64,000 bases of DNA from Trichoplax sp. H2 (Eukaryota; Placozoa; Uniplacotomia; Trichoplacea). The stretch lies in NCBI GenBank assembly GCA_003344405.1, contig NOWV01000003.1, positions 1,116,001 to 1,180,000 on the forward strand. The letters are read 5' to 3'. The notes beneath the pieces are model-generated. The model worked only from the letters and a program-made list of their open reading frames with translations, ran no database searches and was not told the origin of the DNA. The stretch's first letter is position 1. Each line of letters begins with the position of its first letter. This document shows positions 50,874 through 63,800 of the stretch, piece after piece. Both the position numbers and the translations under genes were made by a program.

Positions 50874-51966
50874 ATCTAATTGTTTATGTCCTTATTTGCT
50901 TGGCAATATACCGTAAAGGTGTATTTTATATGATGCCTCCATGAGTAGTACGTTATAATGCACCATAGACTATCCTAGATCATGAATAAAATTTGCCATT
51001 GACTTCAGAATTTTATAAGTTAGTATAGTCTGTAATGGTACGAATTTTGCTCTTTAGAATTTAAAACAGATATTTGATCTATTTTGATTTAGCCTTACCG
51101 GTATACCACGTATNNNNNNNNNNNNNNNNNNNNATCTAATTGTTTATGTCCTTATTTGCTTGGCAATTGTCACGGTACGCCGTTACTAATTAAGTAACTG
51201 TAAATTAATGAATGCTTATGAATAGATAAGATAAGGTTATGTGCTATGTTTTAATGCGCTTGTAGCTGATAATAGGATGGTAGAAATGAGATAAAAATAG
51301 AAGTTGTTAGCAGTTAATTTACTGTAGGTTTATAAGGTATGTTAATCTCTAAAAATTGAGCTGTATATGGATGAAGGTTAAGCGTCTTAACACCTGATAG
51401 CTTGTAGCTATCTAAGTCTGAGAATATCGACATGTATATTTAGTAATGGCATTATACTAATTAATGTAACTTGTAAAGCATGAATTCTCACTCGTTAATA
51501 TTGGAATTCACTGTAGAAACCTATTTAAGCGCGTGTGTTTGTAGAATAAAGAAAGTAATTGCTCAAGAAACGGCAAGACCCATATCGTGAAGAACAGTGT
51601 AATAATTAGTCAGTTGTCTGCGGAGATCAGCCGAGAAATCGAGTTCTTAAATACTTCTCTCATAGAAACTGAAAGTACTGGGAGAAATAGCCCAAGTTTT
51701 AAGTAAATACACTAGAGTTCTTTACTTTCCTTTGCCACAAGTGAGGGTTGTGACAGCAATATACCGTAAAGGTGTAGTTTATATGGTGCCTCCATGAGTA
51801 GTACGTTATAATGCACCATAGACTATCCTAGATCATGAATAAAATTTGCCATTGACTTCAGAATTTTATAAGTTAGTATAGTCTGTAATGGTACGAATTT
51901 TGCTCTTTAGAATTTAAAACAGATATTTGATCTATTTTGATTTAGCCTTACCGGTATACCACGTAT
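50874..51966. repeat. duplicated haplotype segment around the second 20-N gap
   Basis: 50874-51113 (240 bp) recurs as 51134-51966 (833 bp) with two or so substitutions; the difference of 593 bp is one inserted LTR (588) plus its 5-bp target duplication. Ns occupy 51114-51133. The rest of 50335-53074 holds no gene I can support. Confidence 0.88.
51168..51755 (+). mobile_element. solo LTR, 588 bp
   Basis: Begins TGTCACGG and ends GTTGTGACA, so the ends are TG...CA within a 6-bp inverted TGTCAC/GTGACA. It is flanked by the 5-bp direct repeat GCAAT (51163-51167 and 51756-51760). The other haplotype, before the gap, carries a single GCAAT with no insert. A TATA-like CTATTTAAG (51521-51529) is followed by AATAAA (51545-51550), the usual order within an LTR, suggesting plus orientation. 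No internal coding region is present, so this is a recombined remnant of an LTR retrotransposon, heterozygous in the sequenced animal. The superfamily cannot be named from this alone. Confidence 0.8.
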
Positions 51967-53074
51967 AATTTTATCTCTATGGAGTACACAATAAAATTCA
52001 TGACAGCCCAAATAATAAAATGTGGGATGTCTGTAATTGTAGGTAATGTCTCGAAATGGTTAAATAAGAATCAGTAATTAACTCTGTAATTACCGGTAGT
52101 CACTCAATGATCCAGCTTTAAAATCTGAAAATTACACGCTTAAGTCCTAAGACGAATTATCTAAAGCCTGCAATAGAATATTCGAGATATGGGACCGTTC
52201 ATCTTTTGCACAGCTTCGTTGTTGTGATGGTTTTGTATGAAATATACTAGAGCTTCACGCTATCATACGTTAGATTTTTCAATTTAGTCTGTTATTTTTG
52301 GTGCAGGTGTTCACATCGTAACGGCACTCCTAATTAGTGATTTATTCTAGAATATTTTTATCATTATTATGTGGGCTTTAAATAAGTAAACATGCAATAA
52401 TTACTAGTTTAGGCTTCTTTAACGTCGCTAAATGGCCCCTAAAACTACATTACACTAAATTTAAGAGGCTAATAATACCCGAAAAAAGTAACAATTACTC
52501 TCTTGTAACCTAGCTTTGTCGTTTTTATTTGCATTATGCATAATTATTACAATATGTTGGTAATATATGGAAGTTCGAAGAAGCTTTTCTTGAAATATTG
52601 TATCTAACAAAAGTTATACATACTTGTACATACTACTAGTACATTAGAGCTTTATCAAATCGTAACGATTGCGATGTATGAGATTTTAATTATATTATAG
52701 TTTTATGGCTTAGTATGCTTAAATTATATAAAATTTACTTAAATGGTGCCGGTAATTGATAATTATAATTAAAAATTGGCACATTTAAATTATTAATTGG
52801 ATCAAAATATAATTCCTTCGTTCATAGTTCTTTATAAAGCTGTGCAGAATTAGCCTAAATATTTATTTACATCATTGATGAGTCACAGAGTAAAGTTGAT
52901 CCTTTTGACAACTTAGAAAATATCTCCCTCAATGCAATTACAAGTACGATAAAAATTTTATATTGTACAAGACGCTAAGTGTTACTTAATGCAGTAAAAA
53001 TTTTTTGATTGCTTTAGTATGATTTGATTGAAGGATATATATCACTTATGACAGATTAAGAGAAGCTTGTACGG
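51967..53074. other. convergent intergenic, nothing supported
   Basis: AT-rich 3' flank shared by AKR and PPP1R36-like genes; no array or gene. Confidence 0.55.
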
Positions 53075-56000
53075 TTAAGTTTTTAATTCTTCTCTTTGTT
53101 CGTCATCGTCATTATTGCTAACATCATTATTTTTTAACTCGTTATTAGGCGTTAACTGACCGGAAGATAATTTAGAATCGGAAGCATTATCTTGAGTGTT
53201 CTTGCCATTTTGATAAGAAGTTCTGGATTTTATATTATAATATTCATATTTAAATTAGGATTAGTAAGCGATTTCTTATTTTATGAATATTAATTGTTGA
53301 AAATTTATGTTATCAGTGATTTTATTTACCCATGATGTGATTGCTGTCCTTCAGAATCGTCTCCATCATCAACGAACGGCATTAAATTTGTTTTGTTAAA
53401 TTTTTCAATCGGTTCTCCAATAATGCCAACGCTATTACACGCACATGATTAAGATTCGAATGATTAATTCATTACGTGTGAGATACTAAAGTCGCTTTCA
53501 TAATTCAATAGTTTAAACTAAATAAAATAACGCAGTTCTATTACTTGTTGCTTTCCAGTTGTGCTAATTCATCTGCACTAACGTCTTCTTCTGTGCCAAG
53601 ATTGTTTGATGTTACCTTAAAGTCCCTATTGTTTGAGATATGATAAGTTAATCTTAATTCCAAATAACACAGAATATAATAAATTATCATAAATTTATGT
53701 ACTCTAATTTATAAGGTTTTGCGCGACTCATCAAGTGGGGAGATTGCTCCGAAGTGGAAGGCAATAGGGCAACAACAGCAGGTGATCGAGCGCTTGGTGA
53801 TTTTGTTATAGGAGCGTAAAATTTTTAATGTTAAAATTAGTTATGATAACTATAATATACCTGTTACACCAGATACGTTTTAGTAAAGTAAAATATCAAC
53901 TATTGAATAGCCTAGAAAATTCAACATACTTGATTAGAGAGTTAATTGGTGGTCTCTTGCTGTTGTATTCGAAGACAAGTTAAACGTTTAAATTATATAA
54001 AACTTAACAACATGTAAGCAAGTGTTGAAAGAATTTTACAAAACTTAATTTATCCATTTATAACTTTCGTTAAATTATCAAAACAATATGCAATTATTTA
54101 AAACAATTATTTTGAATATCATTAAGATATTGAAAGCTTACGGTAAATGCCTGACAGGACGAGGTTTAGGAGTTATTGAATTCCTTTTTTCTTCTATAGA
54201 ATCTTTTGTTTTACTTTTACTATTATCATCTTGGTCATCACGATCAATTTTTCTACCTTCTTTATTTTCGTCGATATTGGTGAGATTAAAGTCTTGAACG
54301 GCTACAACCAATGCATCAATCGCATCTTTGCTGTTGGTATTAAATATTATTCGAATAAATTATCACGATATTATTATACTAACATATAATGGTCAGACTA
54401 TTAAAGTTCGTACCATCGCTGGATTAAACCCTTCTAGGTTAATTGAATTGCTATACTTAATTTAAAGAAATTTAATACAGCTATTTTTGTGCATGCAGTG
54501 AGGAAATCAAGAAATACTTACGTTTGAGATTTCGTTATAGCGCTAGGCTTGCTCTTTTTATGACCCACTTTCGAATTTCTTGAATTTGTTACCGGTAATT
54601 TGTTGATATAATGATTTATGTCATCACGTTTTAACAGTTTATCTGCCATCTTAAGTTTTATGATTAGATTCAAAAATTTACTTACACAGTTTGGCGCATG
54701 TAACCGCCAGCAAATTCTTTTTTTTTAGCGCGTAATTCCTTCACCTTAACATCAACATATCTTTTAATTTCAGATTCGTGTGGATCTCTGTCATCACCCA
54801 CTAAGATTAATAAAAAGTACAGTAAATTAAAATAATCTTATCGCTTTCATTTCTACAGAATTCTCACATTTTATTGTGGATATAGTTATTGCAGAATTGT
54901 ACGTTAACATTATAAGCTTTTATGATAAGTTAATACCAAAAAAAAACATATGAAATAGTAATTACCATCATCTTCTTTATGCAATGCTATATTATACATC
55001 TCCGATCTAAACAACCTAAAAATATAAATTAATAAGTCTCCTTTAGTGTGATGAATGGAAAAATTTAGAGGAGCGTAAAATAAGTACTTGTATACTAGTA
55101 GATTTTGTTACTGCTTGTTAATTTCATATCCTTTACTCTCGTAAATTAGTGGTTAAATGAAATTCTACAATAAGATATGAAGCTGTATTACTCTGTATGT
55201 TTAGTATATTAGCTTTCATGTCTAGCTAACAACTGGTATTCCTTCTATAATGTTGATGAGTTATGAAGATATTTCTCGAACTAGTTAACCTTAAACTTGC
55301 TAGCAGGATGCTACTCATTTAACCAACTGTTCGTCAGCTTTATTAGCTAAAAGCTAAATTAACTATCTTATCCTGAGCTGATCTTAAATGTAAAACTAAG
55401 TTTTTTTCTATACTTTTGTTTATGTAAGTTATAGTGGCCACAAAATGTTATTGTTGTGTGTAACTACTGTTCGCAATATAGGCTTACCGTCCCATTTCTT
55501 TGGTAACTTCATTAAAATATTGTCTTCTAAAGGCGATATTCACAACACATGTCGTAAATGCGTACAAATTCTATGTATAATTTGATAAAGTGAAGATTTA
55601 TATTTGATAAATATTACTGATAGATTATTCATGCTGTCTAATAAATAAAGCATAAAAATCATGGGATTGCTAGGTTATATGCATACTTCGAAGGCATCGC
55701 GATCGGTAAAGATGGCCGAAACACGAGATCTATAAAAAGGTATTTTAAAGTTGTATATACTTTAATAAATCACGCCAGTTACTAATAATAAACTAGTATC
55801 TAATCATGCAGTGTAATCACTGCTTACTTTCCACCCTGCATATGATGTTGTTCTTCTAAGCCTAGGCCCATAACTAGTACACAATATGCTTGACCGAGTT
55901 TTTTGGATGCGAATTTTAATTTCCTTAGCGTGCTACATGTATTCCTTAAATTTGCTTCTCTTTGCCATGGGCTACATTTAATGTCAGAGTAATAGTATCA

Positions 56001-57344
56001 ATAATTTTTATTAAATATGGACTATAGTGATAAGTTATTTCAGCTGTCTAATATTATAATAGCGATTTCTAATAACAATTTATTACAACAATATACTGAG
56101 GTAGGATATTTATTTATGATGTGTGGCATACTTTTCCATAATGGTTGGCTTTCGATCTTCCTCAGTTTTTTCGATGAAGGCGGCAAAATAATGTAATACT
56201 GCCATAAGGAAGGTATCAAGTTGCAGAGTACTGCATTGGTACGACAATATAGTAGAAATAATGTCTTAGATCACTGGTTGAAACGTACATATAATAATAT
56301 TTGGCGAAAAGAAATTAGTAGTTTCACTTACTCGATACATCTCTGAAACGTCTCATTAACTGCTCCTGTTTCATCTAATACTGCATCAAGAGCGGCTCCT
56401 TCATATTTTATATTATAAAATTATATTTCGATAAATATAACTGGTGTGTATTTTAAAATTGCGATAATACGATAAAATTTCTCGCAATCATTTAATTGTG
56501 AATTCAGTGCTTACTCTTAACATCTGCTAAAGTGACGACGGTGCCTTTACTAGTGTCATTTGCTCGTCTTGGTCGAGGTGATGTACTTGCATTTTGAAAC
56601 GTGTACTTCACTTTATCGATTTTATGGAGTTGTTTTGCTGTTTGTGAGTTGGCTACTAAATTAAAACTGTGACAATTCAAAGTGGTAGAAGTAGATCAGA
56701 GCTAATACATGCCGTTATCGATAAATATTTGATGTTGCAAGAGCTTATTACTATGCTTTAAATAAAATAAGAATTTCAACCATACTTTTGTTTCTTTTTT
56801 CCATTAGTTACATAACTTATTGCTGCGCCCTGTTTGTTCTTCTTGACACGATGTCCAATATTTTGTTGATTCTTATCAACACTAGGGTTAAGACTGCAAT
56901 AAAGTATAGATTTACGTGTAGCTTTAAGCTACATAGTCGAAATTCTGAATAATACCTTATTTTAATTTTGCTAGTACTTTAATGAGATGATTATTTCTTA
57001 ATAACAATAAGCTAGATTTTTCTTGCACAAGTATAGTTGTACGACCGGCTTAAGGTCACGAATTGACTACCTGACACTTTCCAAATTTCCATCTTTCCAA
57101 GTCCATCGAACGTTTTCCGTTAATATGCTTTCTTTCTGTTATGAAAATTTAAACATTTAATTTCTTATTTCATAAAGTGAACAAAAATTAAGATTCTTTG
57201 TGAAATCTTTGATATTTAAAAGTTTTTTAAAAAGGCTATTCTTGTATGTCGGACAGTATTGAATGAAATGTACTTGTACCCGATATTACAACAATGTTAT
57301 CGACTTACCTTTCCTTCTTTCGCCTTTGGGGTAGTCTTGCTCAT
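53075..57344 (-). CDS. PPP1R36: PPP1R36-like protein phosphatase 1 regulatory subunit
   Basis: Eighteen exons (57344-57309, 57135-57071, 56893-56781, 56655-56515, 56398-56332, 56230-56132, 55971-55828, 55729-55687, 55570-55488, 55015-54966, 54800-54688, 54649-54522, 54330-54142, 53959-53930, 53792-53703, 53625-53545, 53431-53330, 53222-53075) join to 573 aa. Residues about 120-280 match the PPP1R36 core I remember: LDAVLDETGAVNETF, LHYFAAFIEKT, KKLGQAYCVLVMGLGLEEQH, HHMQGGKSRVSAIFTDRDAF, EVTKEMGRLFRSEMYNIAL. An N-terminal NVRWTW resembles an RVxF-type PP1 docking motif. The tail (about 281-573) is Lys/Ser/Asn/Asp-rich low complexity, longer than in human PPP1R36 (about 422 aa). Exons 11-12 need a 38-nt intron with a weak GTGTAAG donor. 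If that is wrong, the protein stops after about 318 residues and the rest is another gene. Mammalian PPP1R36 is testis-enriched. Confidence 0.8.
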
Positions 57345-57908
57345 TCTTGATTCCCTTTCCGTTTATAGCTATATCGTAAAACCAGTACCGCACTACGACA
57401 GTTATTTATAGGTTTGAATAAATTATCAATATTTTAACCCTGAAGTTCTACTTAATTGATAATCCTTGATTATATGGTCATGTATCTAAGGAGTAGTAGT
57501 TAGCATTAATTGAGTACACTTTTCAGTTTGCAATTACTGGCTGATACTTTACCAATTCGTATCGATCTGACTACTTCATCTAGTTGCGTTCTATCCCTGA
57601 CTGCCAAATCTCTACAGGAGTTACTGCAACTGAACTGAATGATTTAATTCCTAGAATGTTCAAGAGAACAAACCATAAATGGACTTTTTATAATGAATTT
57701 ACGTGATATTGCTTGAGGTCTGAATGTGAACTTTGATATATTTACGTATATAACAAGCGTACTTGTATACAAGATTGGTAGTGCTAATAATTATAATAAT
57801 GTTATGATGTAGTGATATATTGAAGCATCAATTTTTCAATATGAATATCACTAACTAGTCATAACACTATAAAATAGGCCGCAACTATGGCAAAGCAAAT
57901 GGGAGAAA

Positions 57909-58895
57909 CGTACTGTATAGTACTATACATACTTCTAATATGTACGAGTGTGCCACTGTACTCGACTTGCCATGTAAAGAGTAGTATCGTGTTTGTATAT
58001 GCCTATGCATGGATGGTTGCATAGATACCGTTAAACAGTGGAGATGTCCCGATGTCCAGAGGCCTGGAATGGAACTATTGCCACTACATTCTTTACGAAA
58101 TCCTGGGCTACAGTACACTGTATTGTACAGAAGATACTGTAGTAGCTTCATACTGTACAGTGTACAGTACTGTAAAGCCAGACAAGCACTACAGTACTGT
58201 ACGGTACTGTACAGTACAGTAGACCATAGGAGAATAACAAAAGTTGTTTGAATCATTGCTTACCCCTCTCAACTAAGATGTTCACTATGACACACCGATA
58301 ATATTGAAAAATTTTGTCTATTTACACCCTTTTAGTACTCACGCAAGACGAATTGACGCAACATCCAACAGATATTCTAAATTCGGCCATTTGTTTCGAC
58401 GGACTGAAATACAGTACGCGCCACGTAATGTGCTATGACGTACAGTGTACAGTACAGTGTAATTTCTTTTGGATATCGTACAGAGTAAGGTACTGTACTG
58501 TACACTGTACTGTACACTACAGTACACTGACTACAGGACTCAATAGCCTTCCAAAGTTTTTTGTACAGTGTACAGTACTGTACTGTAGGTTCGGTGGCTG
58601 ACAAGGCCCACTCCACGGACCGCGGTACTGTACTGTATACAGTAAACTACCATGTCTGTAGTCCGTGACGGACTCCGTGATGCCTACGTGTACAGACACA
58701 TGTACATAGTACAGTACAGTACAGTAGAGACTCGAACTAAGGGTCTCTACTGCAGTACTGGTATATTCGACTAGACGAACAAAACACGTCCAGTACAGTG
58801 TCACATATTTGTTTTTGGGGGGATGGGCGGTGGACAAAAAAAAAATAAATCGTCAGAATTTTGTACACTCTACTGTACGTACTGTACTGTACTTG
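57909..58895. repeat. largest TACTG/TACAG array region
   Basis: Clusters at 57909-57932, 58110-58220, 58438-58590, 58625-58735, 58790-58800 and 58860-58895, for example TACTGTACGGTACTGTACAG. It lies between the divergent PPP1R36-like and ASPG-like genes. Open frames on both strands here (up to 123 codons) are repeat shadows. Confidence 0.85.
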
Positions 58896-59901
58896 GGCAG
58901 GGACGTAAAAGGCTCAAACGACAGAACCACGCTGCTGTAATATATCGTTGACCAAGTTCCCAACACTGATATCGAAAGGGACTTCTCTAAGAGGAAAACC
59001 TTGGATAGCGTTTCAGCTTAATTTAACATTAATTAATACATAATAGTTGATACTAACAAGCAACGATTCATTCACTAATCAATTATACGAATAGGCCGTT
59101 CTTGAAAATATAAAAATAACAGGTAGGTTATTTAATGCATTACTGCACAAGCTATTGTTATACTGTATAAGTGTATGCGTATGCTGTACTATGTGGATAC
59201 GGTTGGAATCCAGCTGCACTCTGTGCACAGGTCTCTCTGCTACACATACAGTACGATAAAATGTGTATATGTACGTTATTTTATTTCAACTTTAATAATG
59301 AAATTTGATGAAATGATTTCGCTAAATTGCGATTGCTTTTTTTCTATCCTGTATTACTCATACATTGTAATGCATAGTATGCGATCCATCTGTAGAACAC
59401 TGAAGCACATGTTCTATGATATTTCCGATATGTGAAAATAGTTAACTAATCAGACTTTGCTCTTAGATTGATCAACTATATACAGCAACGAAGCAAGTGT
59501 AGTTGACAATTAAGAAAGAGTACATAGCTTCCAGTTGGAGACTTGCATGATTTAGAGGTTACAAGCAGTCCACACAATTTTAAAAGCTGCACTCCTGTCA
59601 GATTACATTAGATTACAAAAGATGCTACTGTACAGTGTACAGTACAGTATACCGATACGGCTTTTTAGTTTTTGATGGCACCTAATGACTGATAACTAAA
59701 GTACTGTACACTGCTCACCGTACATTTTAAAACAGTCAGCTCTTGTTACAATATTAATGGAGTCATTTAAGTAACGATTCTAAAAAAATGTGGATGGCTT
59801 ACGTACTTACGGGCAAATTCCTATCCACAAGTTCGAACTTATCACACCTGCACTGTACTATATTTTGATTATAGAACTTATTTGATAATAATTAATTAAT
59901 A

Positions 59902-59938
<37 letters not shown>

Positions 59939-60689
59939 CAGTACAGTAGTAATTATTGTAATAGGATACTAATTTAATATAGTTTACATTCTGATTGTTT
60001 TGTGACGTCGAAAGACTGCACTGTACAGTGTACACTATACCGGATATCATTTTGATAATATAGTTTGACTTGCTAAATGAATGATATACAACATATAAAA
60101 CGAATCTTCATTTGTATGCAACACTAAACTTTTCTTTGATATGTACATTGTACAATAATTGTATTCTTAATATCGTATGTTCGTAAAATGAGCTCTTGCT
60201 CAATGAGATATTCATTTATACCGCAAGATAATTGAACAATTATATAGTACCTGTAACTATACTCAGGCTACGCTAGTTGAACAAATTAAATTGTGGCATT
60301 GTGCCGTGTCTCTAGCTGCTAGTTATTTTATCTAATGTTCACATTGTATGGATAGCTAGCTACCACTACCAATTGATTTACGTAAAAATCTAGTACTACA
60401 TTAGGTCCCTGAGTTTAGAGGCATCAATATTCTCTGCCTGTCATGCTGCTTTTGGAAAAATAATCTAGTAATTGGCTAAAGGGACATATTCAATTTCAGC
60501 AGCAACCAATTGCTGGCTGCTGTAGTAAAATCTTAGGAAGAATGAAATTTTTATTTAGGTCCACAATATAGATGAGCACATAAAACTACAGTCTGATGTA
60601 GTAAATGGAAGCACTAAAAACGTACATTTTTATATTGTAGATGCAATTTTATTTGAGAATACTCGTATGTCGTATACTGTTTCAATGCT
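58896..60689. other. divergent intergenic before ASPG
   Basis: No gene is supported. Minor pentamer clusters occur at 59629-59652 and 60017-60041. Confidence 0.55.
59901..59935. repeat. ATT trinucleotide microsatellite
   Basis: About eleven uninterrupted ATT units followed by a TATATA run. Confidence 0.9.
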
Positions 60690-60735
60690 ACAGTACTGTA
60701 TTGATATCCTATGTACTGTACAGTATGATATACTG
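60690..60735. repeat. TACTG/TACAG cluster upstream of ASPG
   Basis: TACAGTACTGTA and GTACTGTACAGTATG, ending about 95 bp before the ASPG-like start codon. Confidence 0.75.
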
Positions 60736-60829
60736 TTATATGAAACCTAATCATCACCCCTATTTTATACATATTAATTTTAGGGAAAATTACGTAATTA
60801 AATTTTAAATCTTATTTTTATATCGTAGA

Positions 60830-63800
60830 ATGAGTAGATTATATGCGCATCACAATTCATCAAGTCTGTCTGAGCAGGCAGAATCAAAAGTCTTGATACT
60901 CTATACCGGCGGTACGATTGGTATGAAAAAAACAGAGAGAGGTTTGTTGATGTAATTGTTTAAGTCTATTATAATGTATGTATTTGATGCTAAATCTTGA
61001 AGATTCTAAATTTAACGTAAATTACAACGCTTATCTACTTCGAAGCGTGGCAAGTTAATATGTGACATTCGGAAACGATTCATATACTCGTACTATCAGA
61101 ATTTAGAGTTATTATTGTTTTTTAAAATTAGCATTGATTTTATAATTATATTTATATATATATTAATTAGTAGCTTCGTACTAATTGGTGAGGCTTGTAA
61201 TATAATATACAGTAGAAGATCTCTTAGCCTTTGCTTAAAATTTCATGTATAGCTTAGAATAATTTACCACTGACAGCAATTTAGGCGAATTAATAAGTTA
61301 AAGCTTTAATGTGATCTTATCGTCTACCCAATTAGGCTATGAACCTTATCCTAATTACTTAGCAAACTCATTAAAGTCCTTGCCCATGTTACACGATCCT
61401 AACTATGATCAAGAGTTGTTCTCTCCTCCGGACAACTTGGAATCTCTCATTTGTCCGTAAGATAACTGAATACTTTTTTCCAAATATATTATATATCAAT
61501 GTTATTGAATAATCTTATATGTAAAATACATTGGTGGTGGAATTATAAAGTCGTTATATAAAACTTGCCAAATAACCGTAATAAATCTAAAACTTAATAG
61601 TTGGAGGATGTAATAGTACTGTTGAGTGTTAATGTTTTCCTAATGTTAGAATATCGCGTAAATTTTAGCTATTTATGAGTTTTTGACATAATGCTATATC
61701 CCTTTTAAGAGTCTCAATTTATGGTTGTCGAGTTATTTATTGTGTTATGGAGTACGAACCTTTGATGGATTCATCCGACATGTCTATGGATGTTTGGGCA
61801 AAGATCGCAATGGACATAAGAAAATATTACGAAATATTTGATGGTTTTGTTATTCTTCATGGAACTGACACTATGGCTTATACGTCTTCAGCACTTTCAT
61901 TTATGTTGGAAGATTTAGGAAAATCAATCATTTTAACTGGAGCCCAAGTCCCGATATACGAGCAGCGAAGTGACGGAAGGGAGAACTTATTAGGAGCATT
62001 GATAATAGCTGGTCATTATGTTATACCAGAAGTTACGTTATACTTTGATCATAAACTATATCGTGGTAATCGCGTTATTAAAGATAATAACCGCGAATTT
62101 AATGCTTTTCAATCACCAAATTTTGCGCCTTTAGCCAATGTGGGAATAGATATAGAAGGTAAAATTCGCTTGATAGCTTTGAAATTATGCATGACATAAC
62201 TTTACAACTTCCTAGTAGGCTACATAGATAGATACATTATAATTCAGAAAAATATTAATTTAAAAGTTGAATATGTACACATATCTACGATCTTTATTTG
62301 CGAATCAAAAAATGCTTTGCTGTCACTTTTAAGTTTTTATTGTTAATAACTCTTTTTATAGTTCAATGGAGTTCTATTTTTCGTAGTGGAAAATTACAGA
62401 AATTCCATATCTACACAAGTATGAGCTCAAACGTTGGTATTCTGAGATTATTTCCTGGTATTACTGCAGAAACTGTAAGCTGTAGCTGTATCATGTACAG
62501 CCCCATATATGAGAAATTAATATGAAAATTAAACTTCCTTAAATGCCTGTAAGAAACATTTCTCCTTACGCTGTAGATACGGACGTTTCTATTACCACCG
62601 ATGGAAGGCGTTATATTGCTTTCTTATGGATCTGGAAATGCTCCTAGTAGATTCCCCAACATAATCAATGAATTTCGAAAGGCATGCGATCGTGGTGTGC
62701 TTATTCTGAATATCAGTCAATGTTGCAGAGGGTTTGTCGATGATTCATACATGGTAGGGAAGGTATGGCATATATTTGTGACTTAAGTACTACAGTATTG
62801 ACGAAAATCGTATATGGTGTACTCTATCGTAAAGGAAGGTTATTTCTTAAAAGCTGAAATTTTTCATGCGATGATAGATCTTGACTAATGTTGGAATAAT
62901 TCCTGGCGCTGACATGACACCTGAGGCTGCACTAACAAAAATGAGCTATTTACTAGGAAGAGATGATCTTGACCTAGCAACGAAACGTCGCGTACATTCT
63001 AAGTTTTCAAAAAGCTTTTACAACAAGTATAGGATATCAATAACTTCATGAATAATTTTAGATATGCGTTTTACTAGATGCTCAAAGAGAATTTACGCGG
63101 AGAATTAACAGTGCGTCTGTCTTGGAAAGAAAGTGAATTTATTAACAGCGTCGCACAAGCTTTGAAAGCAACATCTATAAAAGAAATCGATACCATTCAG
63201 TCAATGTTATTTCCGGTATTACTATGTTCTGCAGCCGCAGTTGGTAATGTCTCCTCTCTTAAAACGTTAACAGAACAGGTACTCGTTCACCCATGCAGTA
63301 ATAATGAGCGTACAACACAATTGCACACTTTTATTATAACTATTGCGGGGCTAAATAAAGTTCTGCTATATATAAATTATATAGATAATATCGCTTCGGC
63401 TATCAAGGCTATGTTCATCATTTTGGTGCGAAATATATGTCCGTAATAACATAGTACATTATATTTTAATATCAAGGGTGCTAATGTAAACAGTTGTGAT
63501 TACGATGGGCGTACCCCGCTACATTTAGCATCTTATGAAGGACATATCGAAGCTGTTAGATTTCTGCTCGAAAAAGGAGCTTCTGTATTTTCAAGGGATC
63601 GATTACACAGAACGCCTTATATCGATGCTTTATTGAATAGGTGCAGTAAATTCTATTCAATTTTGTTTATTTTACTTTAATTAGGTTTATTACGTTACCT
63701 CGTGATGCTGTATAATTCAAGGATATTTACATATATGTATATATTTTTAGTTAATTGCAATATTTCGTACATAGTATGCGTTTTATAATTTCGACAACTG

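Noticed and set aside
54088-54297. 69-codon plus-strand frame rich in Leu/Ser
   Set aside because: Antisense to exon 13 of the PPP1R36-like gene, whose Lys/Asp-rich codons read this way in reverse.
57885-58837. Several 60-123 codon frames on both strands
   Set aside because: Same array artefact; frames overlap antisense to one another.
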